From NCBI GenBank assembly GCA_015709495.1, contig CP054189.1:496001-560000 (forward strand): a stretch of 64,000 nt of DNA, read 5' to 3'. The notes beneath the pieces are model-generated. The model did no database searches, had not been told where the DNA came from, and was given only the letters and a program-made list of their open reading frames with translations. The stretch is from Chthonomonadaceae bacterium (GTDB lineage: Bacteria > Armatimonadota > Fimbriimonadia > Fimbriimonadales > Fimbriimonadaceae). Shown in pieces: positions 8,795 through 16,780 of the stretch; position 1 is the first letter of the stretch, and every line of letters starts with the position of its first letter. The position numbers and the translations under genes were made by a program.

Positions 8795-9769
8795 CTACCG
8801 AACGCCCGCGCTCACAGGCTCGTTCACAGCGTTCGGTGGGGTTCCCGATGCCTCAAAGAACCGGACGATGCGAACGACCTCGTCGGCGACCGCTTGTTGC
8901 GCCTGATCCGTGCTCGCGCCGATATGATGGGTGCAATAGACCTGCGGCTCGTATCGGAGAGTGCCGGAGTAGTCGCCCTCAGGTACGTCAGGCTCACCCT
9001 CAAACACATCCAGCCCGGCGACGACGTCTCGCGTGTGAACGGCTTCCAAAAGGGCAGCTTGGTCCACGACCTCGGCGCGGCTCGTGTTGACGAAGACCGC
9101 ACCCTGCTTGATCTTCGAAAAGAACTCAGGGCCTAGAAGCCCCCTGGTTTCAGGGCGCAAGCTACTATGCACGCTGACGTAGTCGCTTTGCTCTGCGAGA
9201 TCATCAAGCGACACCTTCTCAATTCCCAACTCCTTCGCGGTAGTTTCGTCGAGCCACTGGCTGTGAGCGACCACGCGCATCCCAAACGCCTTGGCTCGGG
9301 GGATCATCTCCTTCCCGATCATCCCCAGCCCGACGAGTCCTAGCGTGCGCCCGCAAAGTCCGCGAGCTTGCGAGAACGCCTTCTTGTTCCATTTCCCGGC
9401 CCTCAAATCGGCTACGTTGTCGGGAATGTGGCGGTCGGCAGAAAGCAACAACCCAAACGCCAATTCCGCCACCGCTTGGCTGTTCTTTCCGGGACAGTTC
9501 GCGACGTAGATTCCCAGACGGGTGGCGGCCGCGACGTCGATGGTGTTGTAGCCTGCGCCTGCCCGAATGACCAACCTCAGCTTCGAGCCCTCCATGACTT
9601 CGGCGGGAACCTTGGTCGAGCGAACGATGAGGACTTCGGCACTGGACTCTATAACCCCGGCCCTCAAAGCGTCGTCCTTCAGTGCGGGCTCATACCGGAC
9701 CTCGTTGCCCAACCCGGCGATCCCGTCGAGCCCCGACTGCTCGAACTTATCCGCAACCAACACAATCAT
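8795..9769 (-). CDS. D-3-phosphoglycerate dehydrogenase-like 2-hydroxyacid dehydrogenase
   Basis: This is a 324-residue NAD-dependent D-2-hydroxyacid dehydrogenase. The Rossmann motif GLVGLGMIG, the catalytic Arg in NTSRAEVVD, the Glu in DVFEGEPDVP and the His in CTHHIGAST are all present. It has no C-terminal ACT or regulatory domain, so it resembles short SerA forms. It could equally act on another 2-hydroxyacid, and serine biosynthesis is the most common role for this type. Its ATG is preceded by TAGAAT (9776-9781 on the plus strand) exactly 6 bases upstream, with no Shine-Dalgarno sequence, suggesting a leaderless message. Confidence 0.85.
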   Translation of the reverse strand: MIVLVADKFEQSGLDGIAGLGNEVRYEPALKDDALRAGVIESSAEVLIVRSTKVPAEVMEGSKLRLVIRAGAGYNTIDVAAATRLGIYVANCPGKNSQAVAELAFGLLLSADRHIPDNVADLRAGKWNKKAFSQARGLCGRTLGLVGLGMIGKEMIPRAKAFGMRVVAHSQWLDETTAKELGIEKVSLDDLAEQSDYVSVHSSLRPETRGLLGPEFFSKIKQGAVFVNTSRAEVVDQAALLEAVHTRDVVAGLDVFEGEPDVPEGDYSGTLRYEPQVYCTHHIGASTDQAQQAVADEVVRIVRFFEASGTPPNAVNEPVSAGVR

Positions 9770-10010
9770 GCATAGATTCTACCGATCCCGGACGACACGT
9801 GCCTGCTAAGAATGTCCGCACAGGGGACGCTGATCGCTATCCGGGGGGCAACAAAGGGAGCGCCCGCGTCTCGCGGGCAGAGTCCCACGAGCGCCCGCGG
9901 ACCGATTGGCTCGGACCGGCGGAGCGTCAAGGCCGTTGGTCCGGGAAAGGCCGGGACTGCGATCATCGGTGCGGGGCGAACTACCTCGGTGCGCGAAGAG
10001 GGCCGGGTGC

Positions 10011-10038
10011 CCCGGTCTGACTCGCAGAGCAGACCGGG
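10011..10038 (+). other. 9-bp perfect stem-loop
   Basis: CCCGGTCTG (10011-10019) pairs with CAGACCGGG (10030-10038) around a 10-base loop. It ends 12 bases before the possible small ORF at 10051. No T-run follows, so it is not a simple intrinsic terminator. It may be an RNA regulatory or stability element. Confidence 0.4.
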
Positions 10039-10050
10039 TATCACTGTCCA

Positions 10051-10269
10051 ATGAGCACGCAGTCTGGGTCTTCTGGGCTTTCCGCGGGCAAGGGGATTGT
10101 CCGGCTTCCGCTGAATGGCCAAGACCTCGACCACAACAACGCGATCAGCCCGTCGAACGGGGTCGGTACGACCTTGAACCCTGGAGAGCAGAAGATCATG
10201 CTCATCCGCATCGCCATTGGGGGAGCAGCCATGCTTCCCGTTTCCATCCATCTAAACCTGGGAGGGTAG
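10051..10269 (+). CDS. Possible small protein, 72 residues
   Basis: An ATG-initiated frame begins 12 bases after a strong hairpin and stops two bases before the ankyrin gene, so it could be a leader or a co-expressed small protein. The product is polar at the N-terminus and mildly hydrophobic near the C-terminus (IMLIRIAIGGAAMLPVSI). It contains the ribosome-binding site of the next gene in its last codons. No family is recognised and the frame could be fortuitous. Confidence 0.3.
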   Translation: MSTQSGSSGLSAGKGIVRLPLNGQDLDHNNAISPSNGVGTTLNPGEQKIMLIRIAIGGAAMLPVSIHLNLGG

Positions 10270-10271
10270 AC

Positions 10272-11111
10272 ATGTTTCTTACTACGATTTCATTCTTGGC
10301 CCTTACCGCTAGGGGGCAGCAGGTCGCCCAAGGCTCTGAAGAACTCTATTCCGCCGTTGAAGCCAGGAGTATACAGGAAGTTGAGCGCATTTTGAAGTCA
10401 GGAGTCCATCCTGATATGACGGAAAGGGGTATAGGGGGGAGCCAGAGTACTGTCCTCTTTAGACTTTGCTTTTGGGCTTCAAGCCCCAATGAACTGGCCT
10501 CCGACCCCAGCAAGGACGAAGAACTCGCCAGCCTCCTCATCGCCCACGGCGCATCGCTTTATCCTGGAAACTCCAGCATTCTTCATCGAGCAGGCAACTT
10601 GGGAGCTCTCGGAGTACTTCGCGCTTGCTTGAAGGCAGGTTGCGACCCGAATGAACTGTTTCATGAGCGGCGCCCCCTATGCGAAGCCCTAGGACCGAAT
10701 CTCGTATTGCAAGGTGAATACCGGAAAAAAGAAGCGCCCGTACGCCCCCTCATGATCAAGGAACTGATCGAGGCCGGGGCGGACGTGCATCTCCCCGTCA
10801 AGGGAAACGGCAGCAAGGCTCTTCATATCGCGGCGTACTACGCCTTTCCTCAGTGCGTGAACATCCTGCTCGACGCCGGGGCGGACCTCAACGAGCAGAC
10901 CTTGGACGATGGATACACCCCCTTGCACTGCGCGCTGCTCAAAGAGGACTCCCAAGATCTCCAGACCGCCCGCATCCTTCTCGACCGGGGCGCGAGGCTC
11001 GACCTTGAAGACGTCTATAACCGCACAGTCGAGCAGATGGTCCGGCAGAAGCGCTATACCGCCGCGATCGAACTGATCGAGGAGTACAAGAAGAAGCGCT
11101 CGCCGCCCTGA
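10272..11111 (+). CDS. Exported ankyrin-repeat protein
   Basis: This 279-residue protein starts with a short signal-like stretch (MFLTTISFLALTARGQQ) and then has about five ankyrin repeats. The clearest are KALHIAAYYAFPQCVNILLD with the linking AGADLNEQ, and YTPLHCALLKEDSQDLQTARILLDRGARLD. Ankyrin repeats bind other proteins; the partner is unknown. The ATG at 10272 has a strong GGGAGGG 5 bases upstream, unlike most neighbours, and I preferred it over longer in-frame starts. The 255 bases after its stop hold no supported gene before the tRNA. Confidence 0.8.
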   Translation: MFLTTISFLALTARGQQVAQGSEELYSAVEARSIQEVERILKSGVHPDMTERGIGGSQSTVLFRLCFWASSPNELASDPSKDEELASLLIAHGASLYPGNSSILHRAGNLGALGVLRACLKAGCDPNELFHERRPLCEALGPNLVLQGEYRKKEAPVRPLMIKELIEAGADVHLPVKGNGSKALHIAAYYAFPQCVNILLDAGADLNEQTLDDGYTPLHCALLKEDSQDLQTARILLDRGARLDLEDVYNRTVEQMVRQKRYTAAIELIEEYKKKRSPP

Positions 11112-11366
11112 CGTGCTTGCGGTTCCAGCCCGTTTCTTGGCAAAGCGGAACCAAGGTCCGCGCCCTCGCCGCCTTGCTCGCGAGCCTCTACTCGGCCCGC
11201 CGACGAGCGACCCGTTCCCCGCGCGCCACAATACTCGACGCTGACCTCCACTGCGGGTCAGATACTCATGAGAAGCATCGATCGCCGTACGGCCAGGAAA
11301 TCTGGGAGGCAGAGTTCCGGGCTTGGGACCCTGGGGAACGAGAAGGTATGATCCCACAGGCCGTTT

Positions 11367-11452
11367 GCCGGGGTGGCGGAATGGTAGACGCGGCGGTCTC
11401 AAAAACCGTTGAGGGAGACCTCGTGCGGGTTCGAGTCCCGCTCCCGGCACCA
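11367..11452 (+). tRNA. tRNA-Leu (anticodon CAA)
   Basis: A full cloverleaf can be drawn. The acceptor stem GCCGGGG (11367-11373) pairs with TCCCGGC, followed by discriminator A and an encoded CCA end. The anticodon stem GCGGT (11393-11397) pairs with ACCGT around a 7-base loop with anticodon CAA at 11400-11402. A long class II variable arm follows (TGAGGGAGACCTCG), as expected for Leu. The T arm is GCGGG-TTCGAGT-CCCGC. It decodes UUG codons. Confidence 0.97.
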
Positions 11453-11460
11453 TCCTTCTT

Positions 11461-12027
11461 TCAATCGAGGTCCTCCGTCAGAGTTCGAAGCGCGCCCTCC
11501 ACATCCTGAATGTTCACCTCGATCACCGACAGCAGGTGCTCGACGCCGCTCGCGCGTCCCACCGGCGTCGATTCCACGATGCTCGAAAGCAGGCCGCGGC
11601 ACTCTTGCAGGTCCGCCAGCGCGTCTTCCGCGGTCAAGGCGTACGATTCCCTCTTCTTCTCGTAGTTCTTGAATTGGACGGCCAGGTCGCTCCTGCTGGG
11701 GACGATGTCGGTGAGTTCGCTGACGATCGAGCCAGCGGAGTCGAGGTAGTCGATCACGTCGACGAGGGCTTCCTTGGTCTCTTCGGAGACTCCGCTTGAC
11801 GCCGCAAGACCCCGCGCTTCGTCGAGCGAGGACTCGATCCCCGTCACCGACGCGGAGAACTGGAACGCCGCAGAGCGAAGCGACTCGAACAGCCTCTCCT
11901 CGGGCGTCGCGGGCGACTCCATCGAGGTCGGGGAGCTCGACGCGGGAGCCGAGACTCCGGCCTTCCTGGAATCCGAACCACAGCCCCCAAGCAGCAGTAC
12001 CGAAACGACGCACATCCAGCGGGACAT
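11461..12027 (-). CDS. Lipoprotein with helical body, unknown function
   Basis: This 188-residue protein has a lipoprotein signal peptide and lipobox (VSVLLLGGC, Cys at residue 16), a Ser/Pro-rich linker, and then a long alpha-helical region (about residues 45-185). That region is rich in Ala, Glu, Ser and Leu and is likely a helical bundle or coiled coil. The ATG at 12027 was chosen because the signal peptide begins there; the longer in-frame extension has no signal sequence. It starts divergently from the ChaN-like gene. TAGCAT 11 bases upstream may be its -10 box. No family recognised. Confidence 0.65.
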   Translation of the reverse strand: MSRWMCVVSVLLLGGCGSDSRKAGVSAPASSSPTSMESPATPEERLFESLRSAAFQFSASVTGIESSLDEARGLAASSGVSEETKEALVDVIDYLDSAGSIVSELTDIVPSRSDLAVQFKNYEKKRESYALTAEDALADLQECRGLLSSIVESTPVGRASGVEHLLSVIEVNIQDVEGALRTLTEDLD

Positions 12028-12048
12028 CACGGAGCAGAATGCTACCCG

Positions 12049-12077
12049 TTGACAGACAGCCCGGCGGGGGTCAGAAT
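12049..12077 (+). promoter_or_regulatory. Sigma70-type promoter of the ChaN-like gene
   Basis: TTGACA (12049-12054), a 17-base spacer and CAGAAT (12072-12077) form a near-consensus promoter. The ATG of the next gene is at 12083, only 5 bases past the -10 hexamer, so transcription would begin at or next to the start codon. This is the strongest single case for a leaderless transcript in the window. Confidence 0.75.
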
Positions 12078-12082
12078 GGGAC

Positions 12083-12967
12083 ATGCTTACTGCTCTCGCG
12101 CCAGCGGCAATCTTGACCGCGCAAGCCGTCAATCCGCTTCAACTCCCCATCGGCCGACCCGGAACCCTCGAGGTCGGACTGGGAGAGATGCGTTCTACGA
12201 TCACGGGCAAACTCGCAAGTCCCGACGACGTCGCGGCCGCCGCAGACGGGCATCGCTTCGTGTATTTGGGCGAATCTCACGACCGGGCGCGGCACCACGA
12301 AATGCAAGCCGCGATCGTCGAGGCTCTGGTTCGGCGGGGCCGGACTGTGATCGTTGGCTTCGAAATGTTCACGCGCCCGGTTCAAGACGAACTCAACCCG
12401 TGGACGCTCGGATGGCTGTCGGAAGACGAGTTCATCGAGCGGAGCCAGTGGAAGACGCAGTGGGGCTTCGACTACGGGCTCTACCGGCCGATCTTTGAGG
12501 CCGTGAGAAGGGACCGATTGCCGATGGTGGCGCTCAATGTCCCTCGTGATTGGGTGCGCGCGGTCGGCAGGGGCGGGCCTTCGGCGCTCACGCCCGAGCA
12601 GTCCTCGCAAGTTCCTCCGCTGTACTTGGCGAACTCCGACCATCGCAGCGTTTTCGAGGCTCTGATGGGAGGCCATCCGGTCTCGGGAACCCAGGGCGAG
12701 AACATCTACGCCGCGCAGGTGCTTTGGGACGAGGGGATGGCGGACACGGCGCTGAAGTACCTCGACCGCTTCCCCAAGAGCGCGTCAACGGTCTTCGTCG
12801 TGATTGCCGGCTCCGGGCACGTCATGTATGGACAGGGCATCAACTACCGAATTGACCGGCGAACCGGCGAACGAGGCGTTACGGTGATGATGGCGGAAGG
12901 CGAGGGACCGACCCGAGTCGCCCGAGGCATCGGCGAGTTCGTTTATGTCTCTCAACCGGAGTCGTGA
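12083..12967 (+). CDS. ChaN-like (haem-binding uptake / Tiki superfamily) protein
   Basis: This 294-residue protein has a weak N-terminal signal-like segment (MLTALAPAAILTAQA) and a ChaN-type domain. The family motif VYLGESHDRARHHEMQ occurs near residue 55, VIVGFEMFTRPVQDEL follows, and a late GSGHVMYGQGI closes the fold. Characterised ChaN proteins are iron-regulated lipoproteins that bind haem, while related Tiki-like domains are putative metalloproteases. This copy lacks a lipobox Cys, so it is probably periplasmic. Which activity applies is unknown. Its promoter is unusually clear (12049-12077). Confidence 0.8.
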   Translation: MLTALAPAAILTAQAVNPLQLPIGRPGTLEVGLGEMRSTITGKLASPDDVAAAADGHRFVYLGESHDRARHHEMQAAIVEALVRRGRTVIVGFEMFTRPVQDELNPWTLGWLSEDEFIERSQWKTQWGFDYGLYRPIFEAVRRDRLPMVALNVPRDWVRAVGRGGPSALTPEQSSQVPPLYLANSDHRSVFEALMGGHPVSGTQGENIYAAQVLWDEGMADTALKYLDRFPKSASTVFVVIAGSGHVMYGQGINYRIDRRTGERGVTVMMAEGEGPTRVARGIGEFVYVSQPES

Positions 12968-13030
12968 ATGTAGCCGCGCCAAGTCCTTTGTCCCCAAGTC
13001 TCTCCGCCCCATCCGCGCTACAATCCCCTC

Positions 13031-13717
13031 GTGCCATCCGAGCAACAGTTCTTTCAAGAGGACGAAGCCGAGCAGATTCTCCTGCTGGCAGCCCGCAGAT
13101 CCGCCTCAGGAGCGATGTCGAGGGAACAACTCCTCGCCGCGGCCGCCGAAGCGGGAATCTCCCCCGAAGCCGTCCAAGAGGCGGAAACCGAATACCGCGA
13201 GCGGTCCGCCGAAGTCAAAGAACGTCTCCACTACGACAAGCACGTCAAGCACGAGTTCTGGACTCACCTCTCGACCTACTTGCTCGTCAATACCGGACTG
13301 GTGTTCCTCGACCTTCGAGGGGACGGCGGCCTGGACTGGGCCTATTGGCCGGTGATTGGGTGGGGGCTCGGCATGATCGCCCACGCGTGGATGACCCTTG
13401 CCAAAGGCAGCGACGACTATGAGAAGGAGTTCCGGCGCTGGCGAGCCAAGAAGTCCCTAAGGGAAAGCGGCGTGATCGACGACGTTGCCGCCGGGATCAT
13501 CGCGGGAGTCGGGTTGGGCAGCCTGGGGACCGCCCTCTCGGAGGACGCCCTGAATCGAAGCTCCCGCGCCGCCCGCCGCGCGCTCCGGCAAGAGCGCGAA
13601 GCCCGCATCGAACAGCGCAAGCTGGAGGCCATCGAGCACCTACGCACCAAAACCGGTCTCTCCCTGCCGGAAGCCAAGCGGGTGGTCGAAGAGTACTTGG
13701 AAGAGATGGAAGAGTGA
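13031..13717 (+). CDS. 2TM-domain protein
   Basis: This 228-residue protein has an acidic helical N-terminus, then the 2TM domain pattern (FWTHLSTYLLVNTGLVFLDL and a second helix WAYWPVIGWGLGMIAHAWM) at about residues 75-125. A basic, helical C-terminus ends in a ribosomal-protein-like helix (TGLSLPEAKRVVEEYLEE). The start codon is GTG at 13031, with TACAAT 6 bases upstream and no Shine-Dalgarno sequence. The 2TM domain occurs in membrane-anchored regulators, often next to DNA-binding or kinase domains; none is seen here. Function unknown. Confidence 0.7.
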   Translation: MPSEQQFFQEDEAEQILLLAARRSASGAMSREQLLAAAAEAGISPEAVQEAETEYRERSAEVKERLHYDKHVKHEFWTHLSTYLLVNTGLVFLDLRGDGGLDWAYWPVIGWGLGMIAHAWMTLAKGSDDYEKEFRRWRAKKSLRESGVIDDVAAGIIAGVGLGSLGTALSEDALNRSSRAARRALRQEREARIEQRKLEAIEHLRTKTGLSLPEAKRVVEEYLEEMEE

Positions 13718-13743
13718 CGCCTCGCCCCGCGGCGGCAGCAGCG

Positions 13744-13771
13744 TTGTCATGCGTCTACTCTTTGTTATAAT
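13744..13771 (+). promoter_or_regulatory. Promoter of the restriction-modification operon
   Basis: TTGTCA (13744-13749), a 16-base spacer and a perfect TATAAT (13766-13771) precede the first gene of the island, whose ATG is at 13781. The expected transcription start lies within about three bases of the ATG and no Shine-Dalgarno sequence is present. The message is therefore probably leaderless or nearly so. Confidence 0.75.
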
Positions 13772-13780
13772 GAGAGACCG

Positions 13781-16780
13781 ATGCCTGAAGTCGTCATCGA
13801 GAACCCGATCCTAAACTCCGCCTTCGAAGAGCCCACCCGGCACTTCAAGTTCACGGATGTAGGAATAACCGACCAAATCATCAAGGTTCGTCGGAAAAGT
13901 ACGTATTTCATCCCCGTCCCCAAACCCAAGAAGAAGGGTAAGCAGCTCACGCTAGAATCATCTTGGACGAACGACCGCATCCAGCGCAACGAAAACGTCG
14001 ACAACATCCGCGCCCGCGTTGCAGCATGGCGTCTCGGCAAGTACGCCGGCATCACCCCCACCACTCGTCGCCTGCTCGAGCACTGGAAGCATCCCGAACG
14101 CGCCCGGAAACTCTTCTTTTGCCAGATCGAAGCGCTAGAAACCACTATCTACATCACCGAAGTCGCCTCCAAGTTCGGCGACGGCTGGATCGCCGACAAG
14201 CTTCGAGATGCGAACGACCAGGCCAACCCTGGCCTGCCGCGCATGGCGCTCAAGATGGCCACGGGCTCCGGCAAGACCGTCGTCATGGCCATGCTGATCG
14301 CCTGGCAAACCCTCAACAAACTCGCCAACCCGCAAGACACCCGCTTCGGCGACAGCTTCCTAATCGTCACCCCTGGCATCACCATCCGCGACCGCTTGCG
14401 CGTCCTGCTCCCCAACGATCCGCAGAATTACTACCGGGCGCTCGACTTGGTCCCGAACGACCTTTTCGAGAAGCTCCATCGGACGAAGATCCTCATCACG
14501 AACTATCACTCGTTCCTTCTCAAAGAGAAGCTCAAGGCGCCCAAGCTCACCAAGAAGTTTCTCAACCCGAGCGAAGAAGGCAGCCTCTTCAAAGAGAACC
14601 CCAACGAAATGGTCCGCCGTGTCTGCAATGAGTTCGGAACCAAGAAGCAACTCATCGTCATCAACGATGAAGCCCACCACTGCTACCGCCGAAAGCCGGA
14701 CGGCGAAGACGTCGCGCTCGACGCGGACGAGCGACGCGACGCCAAGAAGCGAGAAGAGGAGGCCCGCATCTGGATCAGCGGCATCGAGGCCATCCAGCGA
14801 AAGATCGGCGTCAAGGTCGTCTACGATCTCTCCGCGACCCCCTTCTTCCTGCGCGGCTCCGGCTACAGTGAGGGAACGCTCTTCCCTTGGGTCGTCAGCG
14901 ACTTCTCTCTAATCGACGCCATCGAATCCGGCATCGTCAAGGTCCCGCGCGTGCCCGTTGCCGACAACGCGATGACCGACGAAATGCCGAAGTACCGCGA
15001 GCTCTGGCTGCATATCAAAGACAGCCTTCCCAAGAAGGGCCGCGGCACGGAATCCGTCGCCGGAGGTGATCCCAAGCTTCCCGGAGAGCTCCAGGGCGCG
15101 ATTCACACCCTCTACACCAACTACGAGAAGGCGTACCAGAAGTGGGAGTCCAGCGACGCGCGGCAGCGCGGCCAAACCCCGCCTGTCTTCATCGTCGTCT
15201 GCAACAACACGAACGTCTCTAAGCTCGTCTACGACTACATCGCCGGCTACGAGAAGCCCGCAGGCGATCAAACCGTTCTCGTTCCCGGCGCTCTCTCGAT
15301 CTTCTCCAACGTCCAAGACCGGCAATGGCTGCATCGCCCGAACACCATCTTGGTCGACAGCGAGCAGCTCGAATCCGGCGAGGCCATGACAGCCGAATTC
15401 AAGAAGATGGCGGCGCGGGAGATCGAAGAGTTCAAGCACGAGTACCGCCTGCGCTTCCCCGGAAAGGACGTCGAAAAGCTCACCGACGAGGACATCCTGC
15501 GCGAGGTCATGAACACCGTCGGCAAGCCCGGCAAGCTTGGCGAGAACGTCAAGTGCGTCGTGAGCGTCTCCATGCTCACGGAAGGTTGGGACGCGAACAC
15601 CGTCACCCACATCTTGGGCGTACGCGCGTTCGGGACGCAGCTCCTCTGCGAGCAAGTCGTCGGGCGCGGGCTGCGGCGCACGAACTACGACCCGAACGAG
15701 GACGGGAAGTTCGACCCGGAATACGCCGAGGTCTACGGCGTGCCGTTCTCCTTCATCCCGTGCTCCGGCTCTTCGCCCGACCCCAAACCGCCTAAGCCGA
15801 CGACGCGCGTCCACGCCATGAAGGAGCGAGCGCATTTGGAGATCCGGTTCCCTCGCCTGCTGGGCTACAAGTTCGAGGTCCCGGCCGAGAAGCTCACCGC
15901 AAAGTTCGAGGAGGAATCGGTCCTCACCCTCTCCACCCAGGACATCCCGACCAAGGTGGAGGTCGAACCGATCGCGGGGATGGGCGAGGTGCACACGCTG
16001 GACGATCTGAAGCGCGCGAGGGAGCAGCAGGTCGCCTTCTTCCTGGCCAAGAAGACGCTCGAACGCTACTTCCCCGATGCCGAAGGCTGCTCGCAGGTCC
16101 ACCTCTTCCCCCAGGTCCTGCGCATCGCGCGGGAATGGCTCGAGGGTCAGGTTCGGCTTAAGGACAACACCTTCAAGCAGCTTCTTCTGGTTCATGAACG
16201 GGCCTCCCAGGCGGCCGATAAGATCTATCGCTCCATCGTGCGAGGCAGCGGGGGCGAGCCGCTGCTCAAACCGATCCTGCAACCGTACGACACGTGGGGT
16301 TCGACCAAGTACGTCGACTTCAACACGTCCAAGCCGACGTGGGTGACGAGCGAGGACAAGTGCCACATCTCGCACGTCGTCTCCGATTCGGGCTGGGAGC
16401 AGAAGATGGCGCAGGTCCTGGAGGACATTCCCGAAGTCGTCTGCTACGCCCGAAACGAGAACCTCGGTTTCAAAATCCCGTACACGGTGGACGGCGAAGA
16501 GCGCAACTACTACCCCGACTTCATCGCCGTAATCGCCCCTCTTGTCCCCGAACCCCATCACACATCACCCATCACATGTCACATCAACCTCGTCATCGAA
16601 GTCTCCGGCTACCCCGAGAAGGACAAGGATGCCAAGGTCGCAACGGCGAAGACGATGTGGGTCCCGGCGGTGAACAACCATGGCGGACTGGGGGAGTGGC
16701 GGTTCCTTGAAGTGAAGGACCCTTGGAATTGCCAAGGGGATTTGTTTAGAGTTTCAGACGGGGAGGTGGCGAATGGGTGA
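13781..16780 (+). CDS. Type III-like restriction enzyme Res subunit (SF2 helicase plus nuclease)
   Basis: This 999-residue protein has SF2 helicase motifs: Walker A ATGSGKTVVMAM (about residue 159), NDEAHHCYRR (about 294), LSATPFF, and a late VSMLTEGWDANTVTHILGVRAF with QVVGRGLRR. The C-terminal ~120 residues contain a PD-(D/E)XK-like stretch (WEQKMAQVLEDIPEVVCYARNE, then YYPDFIAVI and an IEVSG strand), as in type III Res proteins. It should translocate on and cut unmodified foreign DNA together with the methyltransferase at 17792. It matches the family that NCBI calls BPTD_3080-type restriction endonucleases. The order is reversed from classical mod-res, and it overlaps the next gene by 8 bases. 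Confidence 0.88.
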   Translation: MPEVVIENPILNSAFEEPTRHFKFTDVGITDQIIKVRRKSTYFIPVPKPKKKGKQLTLESSWTNDRIQRNENVDNIRARVAAWRLGKYAGITPTTRRLLEHWKHPERARKLFFCQIEALETTIYITEVASKFGDGWIADKLRDANDQANPGLPRMALKMATGSGKTVVMAMLIAWQTLNKLANPQDTRFGDSFLIVTPGITIRDRLRVLLPNDPQNYYRALDLVPNDLFEKLHRTKILITNYHSFLLKEKLKAPKLTKKFLNPSEEGSLFKENPNEMVRRVCNEFGTKKQLIVINDEAHHCYRRKPDGEDVALDADERRDAKKREEEARIWISGIEAIQRKIGVKVVYDLSATPFFLRGSGYSEGTLFPWVVSDFSLIDAIESGIVKVPRVPVADNAMTDEMPKYRELWLHIKDSLPKKGRGTESVAGGDPKLPGELQGAIHTLYTNYEKAYQKWESSDARQRGQTPPVFIVVCNNTNVSKLVYDYIAGYEKPAGDQTVLVPGALSIFSNVQDRQWLHRPNTILVDSEQLESGEAMTAEFKKMAAREIEEFKHEYRLRFPGKDVEKLTDEDILREVMNTVGKPGKLGENVKCVVSVSMLTEGWDANTVTHILGVRAFGTQLLCEQVVGRGLRRTNYDPNEDGKFDPEYAEVYGVPFSFIPCSGSSPDPKPPKPTTRVHAMKERAHLEIRFPRLLGYKFEVPAEKLTAKFEEESVLTLSTQDIPTKVEVEPIAGMGEVHTLDDLKRAREQQVAFFLAKKTLERYFPDAEGCSQVHLFPQVLRIAREWLEGQVRLKDNTFKQLLLVHERASQAADKIYRSIVRGSGGEPLLKPILQPYDTWGSTKYVDFNTSKPTWVTSEDKCHISHVVSDSGWEQKMAQVLEDIPEVVCYARNENLGFKIPYTVDGEERNYYPDFIAVIAPLVPEPHHTSPITCHINLVIEVSGYPEKDKDAKVATAKTMWVPAVNNHGGLGEWRFLEVKDPWNCQGDLFRVSDGEVANG

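Larger units (their letters stand above)
9770..10271. other. 502-base structured intergenic region
   Basis: Between the dehydrogenase start and the ankyrin gene no convincing long gene is seen. The stretch is GC-rich and contains several hairpins: a 7-bp stem with a 3-base loop at 9862-9878 and a 9-bp stem at 10011-10038. A possible 72-codon ORF fills its right half (10051-10269). I looked for tmRNA, RNase P and SRP RNA signatures and did not recognise any. The left end contains the dehydrogenase promoter. Confidence 0.5.

Noticed and set aside
11117-11509. 130-codon ORF running through the tRNA-Leu gene
   Set aside because: It overlaps a well-folded tRNA and translates tRNA sequence into a typical spurious peptide; no start signal or family similarity.
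14909-16561. 550-codon minus-strand ORF opposite the Res gene
   Set aside because: Antisense shadow of a gene with clear helicase motifs; its product is a run of Val/Leu/Asp/Arg with no domain.
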